NCBI GenBank assembly: GCA_002320815.1
Contig: DCLA01000077.1
Location: forward strand, 1 to 39,520
Reading direction: 5' to 3'
Source of the DNA: Myxococcales bacterium UBA1660
GTDB lineage: Bacteria > Myxococcota_A > Polyangia > Polyangiales > Houyiibacteriaceae
Length of the DNA: 39,520 nucleotides
The position numbers and the translations under genes are program-made. How positions within the stretch are numbered: position 1 is the stretch's first letter; each line of letters starts with the position of its first letter. Shown here in pieces: positions 29,667-36,630 of the stretch. The notes below the pieces were generated by a model. It saw only the letters and a list, made by a program, of their open reading frames with translations. It ran no database searches and was not told the DNA's origin.

Positions 29667-30620
29667 TCAGCGGCCGGTGGCGGCGCCGAGGAGCTCCCAG
29701 CACGCCTGGCCGACGCCGTGGGCCCCGCTGCTGCTGGCGATGAGCGAGTAGGCGCCGAACCAGTCGTCGTCGCCGCGGAAGTCGGCGGGCAGCGGGACCG
29801 GGTCGAAGTCCTGACGCGCCGCCAGGCGGAGCGCGCGGCGGAGGTGCCAGGCGCTGGAGACGAGCCCCACCCGGGCGAGGTCGTGGTCCCGCTGGTAGGC
29901 GGCGTAGAGCTCGATCTCCTGCCGGCTGTTGTAGGCGGGGCCCACTCGGTCGATGGCGTCCGCCGGGACGCCGAGCTCGCGCCAGAGGGTCTCCGTCAGG
30001 GCGACGCCGTCGCCGCTGCGCTCCATCCCGGGCACGTCGGACCCCGAGGCGACCAGCCGGCGGGCGATGCCGCGATGGTAGAGCCGCGCCGCGAGCACCG
30101 CGCGGCCACCGCTGGGACCGAGGCTGGGGCCGGTGGGGCCGTCCTGGACGCCGCCGCCCATCACGAAGACGGCGTCGAAGGGCGCCTCGCCGAAGGGGTC
30201 GCGGTCGGCGACGGGGGCCTCGAGGTAGGTGAGGAGCCACCCGGCCAGGGGTTCGCTGGTGGCCGCGGTGTAGAAGAGGAAGATCGCGGCGAGGGCTCCG
30301 CCGAGGCGGGGACGACGGGCGAGGACCAGGGGGAGGGCGACGAGCATCGCCAGCCAGAGGAGCCCCAGAGGCATCGCCAGACGACCGACGCACTTGGCGA
30401 GCACCGGGCCACCCGGCGCGGTGAGCGCCGCGACGACGAGGGCCGCGACCAGGAGCGCCCCGACGACGCGCCGTCGCGCCTCGGCGCGATGGCGCCAGAG
30501 GGCGTCGGCGAGCGCGATGGCGGCGAGGACGGCGAGCCAGAAGATCACGCCGCGCACTCTGCGGCAAAACCACCCCCCTGCCACCACTGACTTGCACGAG
30601 GGGCGCGCACACTGGCACAT
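29667..30620 (-). CDS. DUF218 (YdcF/SanA/ElyC-type) membrane protein
   Basis: The product has 317 residues from ATG 30620. After two or three N-terminal membrane segments (FWLAVLAAIALADAL; GALLVAALVVAAL; LAMPLGLLWLAMLVALPLVL; ALAAIFLFYTAAT) comes the DUF218 domain: FDAVFVMGGG, then SGGRAVLAARLYHRGIARRLVASG, LGVPADAI and VSSAWHLRRA, all family features. DUF218 proteins such as SanA and ElyC are linked to envelope integrity and the lipid carrier of peptidoglycan; the biochemistry is open. The start is odd: ATG 30620 and its Shine-Dalgarno lie inside an inverted repeat and give a strange N-terminus, MCQCARPSCKS. GTGs at 30557 or 30548 give a normal membrane-protein start but lack a Shine-Dalgarno. 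Confidence 0.82.
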   Translation of the reverse strand: MCQCARPSCKSVVAGGWFCRRVRGVIFWLAVLAAIALADALWRHRAEARRRVVGALLVAALVVAALTAPGGPVLAKCVGRLAMPLGLLWLAMLVALPLVLARRPRLGGALAAIFLFYTAATSEPLAGWLLTYLEAPVADRDPFGEAPFDAVFVMGGGVQDGPTGPSLGPSGGRAVLAARLYHRGIARRLVASGSDVPGMERSGDGVALTETLWRELGVPADAIDRVGPAYNSRQEIELYAAYQRDHDLARVGLVSSAWHLRRALRLAARQDFDPVPLPADFRGDDDWFGAYSLIASSSGAHGVGQACWELLGAATGR

Positions 30621-30633
30621 CGGGGACGCTCCT
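30589..30633. repeat. 45-bp inverted repeat, left copy
   Basis: These 45 bases match the reverse complement of 31450-31494 at 43 positions; the two differences are adjacent (GA at 30598-30599 against AG). The copy sits 15 bases after the stop of the cytochrome c gene. Read on the minus strand it begins AGGAG and contains an ATG eight bases on, so it could supply a ribosome binding site to the DUF218 gene. Confidence 0.85.
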
Positions 30634-30647
30634 CAGCCTGTCCGCAA

Positions 30648-31415
30648 TCAAGGGAGGGGCACGTAGCCGCACCGTCGTTCGGTGCGCGCCCCGGGTGTCT
30701 CCTGCACGTACTCCAGCAGGCCATCGAGCTGCCGGTCCGAGAACCGAAACGGGAGAGACGCCTCTCGATACCCCGCGACCTGGTGCTCGCCGTGGGCGAA
30801 GATCGCCGTGCGCAGATAGTCGGGGGTCACTTCCACGACGCGGCCGTCCGTGAGCATACGGCTGTCCCCGAGATGGATGTCGACCAGGGGCGGCCCCCGA
30901 CCGGCCGACTGGTCGTGGCAGGCGACGCAGTACTGCTGGTCGAGCCGTTCGCCCCAGCACGCGGCCGCCGGCGCACGGGTTCGGATCGGTGGAGGGAGCG
31001 CATCCAGCTCGGCCAAGGAGGCCCGATAGAACCAACCGCGGCGAAGGCCGTGGCCACAGGTCCCCTGGGGTCCACACGTGGCCAAGCAGCCGCAGCCGCT
31101 GGGGAGGCATGGGGCGAGGGGGCCTTCGGCGGGCTCGTACTCTTCGAGGACGTCCACGGACCGGTGCCCGACCCACGCTTCGCGACGGCCCATGGTCCAA
31201 CGGAAGGCGTCGCGGGTCGCCGGCTCGTCGAAGGCGAGGAGCCAGGTCTCCCCGGGCGGCTGGGCGAGCAACAAGGGGGGCTGGCCGTCGATCCACCAGA
31301 AGTCCGGGTCGCCATGCACCACGACGAGGCGCCCAGGTGGGGCCGGGGGCGGGAGCTCGACCGAGGGGACGAGCTGCATCGCGGCGACCATCGCGAGCCT
31401 CCCCAGGATCCGCAT
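30648..31415 (-). CDS. secreted c-type cytochrome domain protein
   Basis: The product has 255 residues. The N-terminus (RILGRLAMVAAMQLVPSVE) is a short hydrophobic signal. The haem-binding motif C-V-A-C-H is at 163-167, followed by GRGPPLVDIHLG and, near the end, FRFSDRQLDGLLEYVQE, the usual C-terminal helix of class I cytochromes c. Residues about 25-150 are an unrecognised domain with a cluster of six cysteines (CLPSGCGCLATC...C), possibly a second metal or disulfide site. It should carry electrons in the periplasm. The gene is the only one between two 45-bp inverted repeats and has its own promoter: TAGACT six bases before the ATG, inside the repeats. This makes it look like a self-contained unit. 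Confidence 0.82.
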   Translation of the reverse strand: MRILGRLAMVAAMQLVPSVELPPPAPPGRLVVVHGDPDFWWIDGQPPLLLAQPPGETWLLAFDEPATRDAFRWTMGRREAWVGHRSVDVLEEYEPAEGPLAPCLPSGCGCLATCGPQGTCGHGLRRGWFYRASLAELDALPPPIRTRAPAAACWGERLDQQYCVACHDQSAGRGPPLVDIHLGDSRMLTDGRVVEVTPDYLRTAIFAHGEHQVAGYREASLPFRFSDRQLDGLLEYVQETPGARTERRCGYVPLP

Positions 31416-31421
31416 GCGGGA

Positions 31422-31427
31422 AGTCTA
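31422..31427 (-). promoter_or_regulatory. TAGACT, probable -10 box of the cytochrome c gene
   Basis: On the minus strand TAGACT ends six bases before ATG 31415, the leaderless layout, and matches the hexamer before 18216. It lies between the gene and the right repeat. Confidence 0.48.
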
Positions 31428-31449
31428 TGGGCACGGGCGGGGCGGGGGA

Positions 31450-31494
31450 AGGAGCGTCCCCGATGTGCCAGTGTGCGCGCCCCCTGTGCAAGTC
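31450..31494. repeat. 45-bp inverted repeat, right copy
   Basis: Reverse complement of 30589-30633 with two mismatches. It lies 34 bases upstream of the cytochrome c start and six bases beyond the stop of the next minus-strand gene (31501). Read on the plus strand it also has AGGAG and an ATG eight bases on, opening a short frame that is not a gene. Confidence 0.85.
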
Positions 31495-31500
31495 GGGGGG

Positions 31501-32523
31501 TCAGTCGAGGTCGGCGGCGCGGATGCACGAGGGGATGTAGGGGTGGCCCTCGGCGTCGATGCCGGTGGGCGCGTCGTAGCCCTCGGCGTCGGAGGCGACG
31601 ATGATGTCGTCGATCCAGAAGGTGTCGCGGCCGGGCTCGCCGTCGGTCCAGGGGACGCCGTTCCAGTAGTCCCCCATGCCCCACTCGACCAGCGAGCTCG
31701 GGTTCACGGTGGTGCGCCCCTGGACCTCGCCGAGGTAGTCGTCGTCGATCCACGCGCGGATCCAGCCGTCGTCCCCGTCGGACACGTGGACGGCCATCTG
31801 GAGCGCGAACCAGCGGTCCCGGGGCAGGTTCACCGAGAAGTCGCCCGCGCGGTGGAGCGCCTCGGAGATGATGCGCACCCGCGGGTTGGGGTTGGCCAAC
31901 TGGCGGCGAGCGACGGTGGGCGAGAGGTAGATCCGCGCGGTGCCGTCGTCGGGCGCGAAGACCAGCCACTTGAGCCAGATGTTCCCGTCGGGCGATTGGC
32001 CGCACGCCGCGGCTTCGTCGCCGTCGCCCGCGTTGCGGCTGTACTTGTAGCCGAAGGAGAACTCGCTGGGGATGTACTGGAAGATGCGGAACCAGACGGT
32101 GTGGCCCTGGGGCACCGGCGCGGGGAGGTCTCGGCGGCCGCCGAAGAAGTGACCACCGCTGCACGCGGGCAGGAGCTCCTCGCCGGGGTTGGTCCGCACC
32201 CGCACCCCGCGGCCGTGGCTCACCGAGTGGGTGTCGTCGACCATGGAGCGGGCGAAGAGGGCGTCGTCGCCGACCGCTCTGCTCTCCTGATCGATGGCCA
32301 GCATCGGGTGGAAGAGCGGGGCGCACGCGCCGGCGCCGGCATCGGGCTCGCCGGCGTCCGGCTCGCCGTCGTCCGGGCCCAGGTCCTCGACGGGCGCGGC
32401 GTCCCTCGAGCCGCCGTCGGGGAGCTGCATGTCCAGCGGTTCGGCGGCGCCGTCGTCGCCGCAGCCCCACGCGAGGAGCACGCAAGCGAGGGAGGCGAGG
32501 CGAGGGCGGGCGGGGCGAGTCAT
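31501..32523 (-). CDS. lipoprotein, possible polysaccharide-lyase-like jelly roll
   Basis: The product has 340 residues from ATG 32523. The lipobox is A-W-G-C near residue 21. An acidic linker (PDDGEPDAGEPDAG) runs to about 65. The remaining part is rich in aromatic beta strands (HTVWFRIFQYIPSEFSFGYKY, NIWLKWLVFAPDDG, RWFALQMAVHVSDGDDGWIRAWIDDDYLG, DTFWIDDIIVASD). This pattern, with a W/Y-rich concave face, recalls the jelly-roll fold of PL14/PL20-type polysaccharide lyases and ConA-like lectins; I cannot assign catalytic residues. A role in binding or cutting a polysaccharide outside the cell is inference. A GTG at 32550 is an alternative start, but 32523 gives a cleaner signal. TACCAC lies seven bases upstream. 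Confidence 0.76.
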   Translation of the reverse strand: MTRPARPRLASLACVLLAWGCGDDGAAEPLDMQLPDGGSRDAAPVEDLGPDDGEPDAGEPDAGAGACAPLFHPMLAIDQESRAVGDDALFARSMVDDTHSVSHGRGVRVRTNPGEELLPACSGGHFFGGRRDLPAPVPQGHTVWFRIFQYIPSEFSFGYKYSRNAGDGDEAAACGQSPDGNIWLKWLVFAPDDGTARIYLSPTVARRQLANPNPRVRIISEALHRAGDFSVNLPRDRWFALQMAVHVSDGDDGWIRAWIDDDYLGEVQGRTTVNPSSLVEWGMGDYWNGVPWTDGEPGRDTFWIDDIIVASDAEGYDAPTGIDAEGHPYIPSCIRAADLD

Positions 32524-32615
32524 GGCCTCGGTGGTACGGGAGGGCGCCACCGGCGGCCATCCGGGGCCGCTGAGATCCGCTGAGCTGGGGGGCGCCGGGG
32601 TGCCTTCACTGAGGG

Positions 32616-32646
32616 CGCTCGGCCCCTGCTCCGCGGGGCCCGAGCG
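32616..32646. terminator. 11-bp stem-loop in the intergenic region
   Basis: CGCTCGG plus CCCC (32616-32626) pairs with GGGG (32635-32638) and CCGAGCG (32640-32646); a single C at 32639 is bulged. It lies between the minus-strand small lipoprotein gene (ends 32739) and the next minus-strand start at 32523, so it probably ends the former's transcript. Confidence 0.45.
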
Positions 32647-32738
32647 TGGGTCCTAGAATGTGGACGGAAGGATCTTGGTCGAGTTGGGTCGGGACCGCCC
32701 GAGAAAATAGGGGTGAAAAAGGGGTGTACCTGTCCCCG

Positions 32739-32876
32739 TCATTCGGGGGTGCCGGTGACGGATTGGGTCTCGTCGCCGGTGGTCTCGCCTTCTTCGATGG
32801 GCTCGTCGTGGACGTTGGTGTCCACGCAGCCGAAGGCGGTGGAGAGGAGGCCGGCGAGGAGGAGGAGGGTCCGCAT
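32739..32876 (-). CDS. small lipoprotein, 45 residues
   Basis: A complete small reading frame that is nearly all signal: MRTLLLLAGLLSTAFGC followed by an acidic, Thr-rich tail (VDTNVHDEPIEEGETTGDE). The signal has a positive start, a leucine core and a lipobox A-F-G-C, so the mature peptide would be about 29 residues anchored by lipid. Such small lipoproteins are easily missed by gene finders. Its stop codon falls in a sequence similar to the one after the operon at 18089. It is divergent from the lipoprotein gene at 33006, with 129 bases between. No good Shine-Dalgarno is seen. The function is unknown, and a chance frame cannot be excluded. Confidence 0.6.
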   Translation of the reverse strand: MRTLLLLAGLLSTAFGCVDTNVHDEPIEEGETTGDETQSVTGTPE

Positions 32877-32993
32877 GAGTCCGTGTATGGGGCAGGAGCC
32901 GAGGGCGTCGAGCGCCGCGTCGTCCAGGCTGGTCTCGGGGTGAGCGTCCTCGTGCGCCCTCAGACTGCCATGGCCATCGAACGAGCGTTGGGG

Positions 32994-32999
32994 TATCGA
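32994..32999 (+). promoter_or_regulatory. TATCGA, possible -10 box before ATG 33006
   Basis: TATCGA ends six bases before ATG 33006; TGGCCA 17 bases upstream (32971-32976) matches the -35 consensus at four of six bases. It supports 33006 over the in-frame ATGs at 32970 and 33027. Confidence 0.38.
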
Positions 33000-33005
33000 G
33001 CTGTC

Positions 33006-34616
33006 ATGGGGAAAACCACACGCCGGATGGGCTCCATCGCGGCCCTCTTCATCGGTTGCCTGCTCGGGTGCGGCGGCGCCAGCACCGAGGCCACCACGAC
33101 GACGACCACCAACGCGGCCGAGGTGCCGCCGCTGCCGCCCGCGCCGACCTTCGGCAGCACCCGGGTGCTGAAGGGCCCCGAGGGTCTGAAGGTGGAGCTC
33201 GCCGAGTTCGGCGAGGAGGCCTACCTGCGCATCACCGGGCTCAGCAGCCCGGTCGCCGGTGTGGTCTTCCAGACCCAGCTCCAGAACGGCGGGCGCACGC
33301 GCACCGAGTACGTCACCACCCGCGACGGTCACCCCTACCACCCGCTCCACAAGGAGACGATGGGCGGCGGGACCATCCGCTGGACCCTCTATGCCCCGGG
33401 GCTGGCCGAGGGCACCGTGCTCGAGTGGGACGAAGAGGGGTCCGCCGCCCTCGACGCGGCCGAGCTCCACGCGGTGCACCACCAGCAGGCGCACGACGGG
33501 ACCCTCGACGCGATCCAGCGCTTCGACCGCGACGCGGCGATCGCCTCCAACACCGAGAGCCTCGCGCGAGAGGTGACCCGGACCAACGAGGCGTGCGGCG
33601 CGAGCCCGACGGTGGAGCTGGACTTCGACTCGGTCCCCGACGAGGTCATGGTCTCCCACTCGGTCTCCAGCCTCTGCGACGACGTGCTCGGCGCGTTCCG
33701 CAACCTCTGCCGTTTCGCGCCGGGCAAGGAGCTCTACGCTTCGCTCCAGCGCATCGAGTGCGCTTGGCGCGCCGAGGGCAGCTCGCTGACCCTGGACGAC
33801 GGCACGGTGAGCTGGTCGGTGGCCACCGACGTGCGCAACCGCCACGAGGTCGCCCGCGACGGCGTGCTCGCGGTGCAGATGCCGACGGGGCAGACCCTGG
33901 ACCAGGAGATCACCTACGCCCAGAGCTCCGTCTGCCGGAGCCCCGACGGCGAGCACATCGTGATCGTGCACCCCCACGTCCGCGGCAAGCCGATGGGCAT
34001 CAGCTACGGGACCGCGGAGGAGGTCTACCACTCGCCGCAGGTGGAGGACGCCGGCCGCGGGTGGTTCTTCGACCCGCGCCAGTCCAACACGAACAACAAC
34101 CGGAGCTACCGAGGGCTGGACCTGGCCTTCTACTCGCACGTGAACCTGGGTGAGGACGGCGCGAGCTGCTCGCTGACCTGCGGCGAGCGCGAGACGGAGT
34201 GGACCCTGCTACCGCGCGCCGAAGCGCGGACCATCCTGACCAGCGCGGAGTCCAAGCCGGCGCCCTTCGACCGGGCGCCCTACGCCCTCGCGCGCGACCG
34301 GCGCGGCATCTACTACTACGTCGACCGGGGCAACACGCCGGAGACCCGCAACGACTTCCGCGTGTACCGCGGTCGCCGGGGGCAGATGGAGCTCCTGCAG
34401 ATGCAGGACATCGTCTCCGACTCCGAGGGGCAGATATTCGCCACCGCGAGCGGCTCGCTGCGCTTCCTGGTCGACAACGAGGGGGCCCACTGGGTCGAGA
34501 ACGAGCGCCCCAAGGAGCTGCGCCGGGTGCCCATCGAGGACAACTACCAGCTCATCATGGAGCAGCTCGGGATCTACATGGGCCAGCGCTTCGAGCTGCC
34601 CTGCGACGACCACTGA
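33006..34616 (+). CDS. lipoprotein of unknown function
   Basis: The product has 536 residues. The lipobox L-L-G-C is near residue 22, followed by a Thr-rich stretch (TEATTTTTTNAAE) and prolines. The rest is a mixed alpha/beta body: beta-rich near 55-135, charged helices near 140-185, six to eight cysteines that could pair (ACGAS, SLCDDV, NLCRF, IECAW, VCRSP, SCSLTC), and a C-terminal part with DRRGIYYYVDRG and FRVYRGRRGQMELLQMQD that looks like a repetitive beta sheet. I find no known enzyme or binding motif and do not recognise the family. It should sit in a membrane facing outward. It stands between the divergent small lipoprotein gene and the convergent kinase gene, whose stop is 78 bases away. 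Confidence 0.78.
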   Translation: MGKTTRRMGSIAALFIGCLLGCGGASTEATTTTTTNAAEVPPLPPAPTFGSTRVLKGPEGLKVELAEFGEEAYLRITGLSSPVAGVVFQTQLQNGGRTRTEYVTTRDGHPYHPLHKETMGGGTIRWTLYAPGLAEGTVLEWDEEGSAALDAAELHAVHHQQAHDGTLDAIQRFDRDAAIASNTESLAREVTRTNEACGASPTVELDFDSVPDEVMVSHSVSSLCDDVLGAFRNLCRFAPGKELYASLQRIECAWRAEGSSLTLDDGTVSWSVATDVRNRHEVARDGVLAVQMPTGQTLDQEITYAQSSVCRSPDGEHIVIVHPHVRGKPMGISYGTAEEVYHSPQVEDAGRGWFFDPRQSNTNNNRSYRGLDLAFYSHVNLGEDGASCSLTCGERETEWTLLPRAEARTILTSAESKPAPFDRAPYALARDRRGIYYYVDRGNTPETRNDFRVYRGRRGQMELLQMQDIVSDSEGQIFATASGSLRFLVDNEGAHWVENERPKELRRVPIEDNYQLIMEQLGIYMGQRFELPCDDH

Positions 34617-34694
34617 CCTGCTCGGGCCGCGCCTGGTGCGGCCCGGCCCGACCGCCCTTCGTCGGCGTCTCGAGGTGCCCCGGGACGCCGCCGC

Positions 34695-36506
34695 TCAGCG
34701 CGGTGCGATCGGGAGCCCGGCCTGCTGACAGTAGCGGGCCAGGCGCCGATAGGCGCCGCGGGGTAGGCCGCGGGCCATCGCGTTGGCGTTGCTGAGGTCG
34801 CGCATCTGGCAGTAGGCGCGGGCCATGGTCTCCCGGGCGCGCGCGCTGCTCTCCACCCGGTTGGAGCGTCGGGCGAGCATCAGCGCGCCGCGCGGGTCCC
34901 CGCCGGCGAGCTTCTGATCCGCTTCGTCGAGGAGGGCGCTCGCTTCGGGCGAGAGGCTGTCGCCGCCGCGCATGGTGGGCGCCATCCTGGCCGGGTCCAT
35001 CGAGCTCGACTCGGACGGCGCCATGGTGGCCACGGGCGTCGGCGCCATCGAGGTGCCGGTCTCGGTGACCTCCGGGGGCCCGGGGTCCTCGCCTTCCCCG
35101 GCGGACGGGCCGTCGCCGGTGGTCTCGGAGTCGGACCCGGCGATTGCCCCTGCTTCGGTCCCCTCGGTCGCTGGGGTTCCGCTCGTGGTTCCGGTCGCCG
35201 TGGTTCCGGTCGTTGCGTTTCCGGTCGCCGCGTTTCCGGTCGCAGCGGCTTCCCCGGTCGCCGGGCCGTCGCCGTCCCCCTGGGCGTCCCCGCCGACCGT
35301 CGGCGCCTGGGCCAGATCGGGCCCCGAGTCGTCGCGCCCGCCGAGCGCAAAGGCCGCCACGCCGCCGCCGATGGCGAGCAGGACCACCAGGCCGATCGCG
35401 ATGGCCTTGCCGTTGCCGCCGCCGGTGGGGCGCGCGACCTCGTCGGGACCGGCGAGGGTCTCCGCCGTCCGGCTCGCGGGCTCCGCGGCTGCGGCGGCGG
35501 CTGCGGCGGCTGCGGGGGCGGGGGCCACCGGCGCGACCGCGCCGAGTTCGGTCGCGGGTATGGCCCGTGCGCTGCTGCTGGTCGCGGCCTCGACGAAGGC
35601 CGCCACGCTGGGGAAGCGCGCCTGGGGGTCCTTGCTCATGGCGCGCGCGATGGCCGCCGCGCAGTGAGCGGGCACTCCCGGGACCACGGTCTCGATGGGC
35701 GGCGGCATCTCCTGCACCACGCGCAGGACGATCTCCGCCAGGGTCTCGCCGTCGAAGGCGACGTTCCCGGTGAGCATCTCGTAGGCGATGGTGCCCAGCG
35801 CGAACTGGTCCGCCTCCGGGCCGAGCTGCGCGGTATGCCCCATCGCCTGCTCGGGGGCCATGTACCCGGGGGTGCCCATGACGGCCATGTCCCGGGTGAG
35901 CGCCCGGTCGGCCTTCTGGATCTTGGAGATCCCGAAGTCGAGGATCTTCACCCGATAGGGCGGGTTGGACCCGGGCTCATCGGCCAGGAAGAGGTTGTCC
36001 GGCTTGAGGTCCCGATGGACCACGCCGGCGTCGTGGGCCACCGAGAGCCCCTTGGCGGTCTGCTTCAGGATCTCGGCGACCTCGGGGTAGGCCATCGGCC
36101 CCTGGATCATCCGGTCGTGGAGCGCCTTGCCCTGCAAGAACTCCATCGCGATGTACTTCCGGCCGTCGGGCAGCGTGTTGAAGTCCGTCACGTGGACGAT
36201 GTGCGGGTGGGCCAGGCGCGAGCCGATCTCGGCCTCGCGCTGGAAGCGGGCGACCACCTCGCCGCTCGCGCTGACCGAGGGCAGCAGCACCTTGATGGCC
36301 ACCGGCTTGGGCAGCCGGACGTGCTGGGCCTTCCAGACCTCGCCCATGCCGCCGGCGCCCAGCTTGGCCACCAGCTCGTAGGTCTCGTTCAGGACCATCC
36401 CCGGCTTCAGCTCCGGCGCCGAAGCGTCGCTCGCCGGCGCGATGGCCTCCATGGAGGCCCGGGTGCTGGCCAGCCCGATGTCGTCGGAATCCCCGCCTTG
36501 GCTCAT
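34695..36506 (-). CDS. Ser/Thr protein kinase with transmembrane segment and extracytoplasmic tail
   Basis: The product has 603 residues and is a Pkn-type eukaryotic-like kinase. The glycine loop is G-A-G-G-M-G-E-V at 50-57, the ATP lysine Lys72 (VAIKV), the catalytic loop H-R-D-L-K-P-D-N at 164-171, D-F-G at 190-192, and G-T-P-G-Y-M-A-P-E near 210, so it should be active. An Ala/Pro-rich linker leads to a single membrane segment (AIAIGLVVLLAIGGGVAAFAL, near 383-403). Outside the membrane, a low-complexity stretch of about 100 residues with A-T-G-N and T-T-G repeats precedes a helical domain (about 530-603) resembling TPR-type repeats, a plausible sensor. Substrates are unknown. ATG 36506 is chosen for its position before the kinase domain and TATGCT eight bases upstream. 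Confidence 0.92.
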   Translation of the reverse strand: MSQGGDSDDIGLASTRASMEAIAPASDASAPELKPGMVLNETYELVAKLGAGGMGEVWKAQHVRLPKPVAIKVLLPSVSASGEVVARFQREAEIGSRLAHPHIVHVTDFNTLPDGRKYIAMEFLQGKALHDRMIQGPMAYPEVAEILKQTAKGLSVAHDAGVVHRDLKPDNLFLADEPGSNPPYRVKILDFGISKIQKADRALTRDMAVMGTPGYMAPEQAMGHTAQLGPEADQFALGTIAYEMLTGNVAFDGETLAEIVLRVVQEMPPPIETVVPGVPAHCAAAIARAMSKDPQARFPSVAAFVEAATSSSARAIPATELGAVAPVAPAPAAAAAAAAAAEPASRTAETLAGPDEVARPTGGGNGKAIAIGLVVLLAIGGGVAAFALGGRDDSGPDLAQAPTVGGDAQGDGDGPATGEAAATGNAATGNATTGTTATGTTSGTPATEGTEAGAIAGSDSETTGDGPSAGEGEDPGPPEVTETGTSMAPTPVATMAPSESSSMDPARMAPTMRGGDSLSPEASALLDEADQKLAGGDPRGALMLARRSNRVESSARARETMARAYCQMRDLSNANAMARGLPRGAYRRLARYCQQAGLPIAPR

Positions 36507-36514
36507 CGCGGCCC

Positions 36515-36520
36515 AGCATA
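36515..36520 (-). promoter_or_regulatory. TATGCT, possible -10 box of the kinase gene
   Basis: On the minus strand TATGCT ends eight bases before ATG 36506, at the far end of the leaderless spacing seen here; the transcript would have at most a few leader bases. Confidence 0.35.
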
Positions 36521-36630
36521 GCCTCACCCCCCGCCTCGGGGCGAGGCGGCGACCGCGCGACCTGCGTAAGGACGGCGCCCGGAGGTCCCCGCGACCATGG
36601 TTCGTCGACTTCTCTCGCTCGAGCCGCGCC

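Noticed and set aside
30611..30630. TGGCAC in the 45-bp repeat as a sigma-54 -24 element
   Set aside because: The matching -12 element (TTGC at the right distance) is missing in both copies.
31461..31570. Short plus-strand frame beginning MCQCARP in the right repeat
   Set aside because: It runs antisense into the end of a well-supported lipoprotein gene and has no signal or domain; the ATG comes from the repeat.
32646..33005. Plus-strand extension upstream of the lipoprotein start at 33006
   Set aside because: The extension would bury the signal peptide and overlaps the small lipoprotein gene on the other strand.
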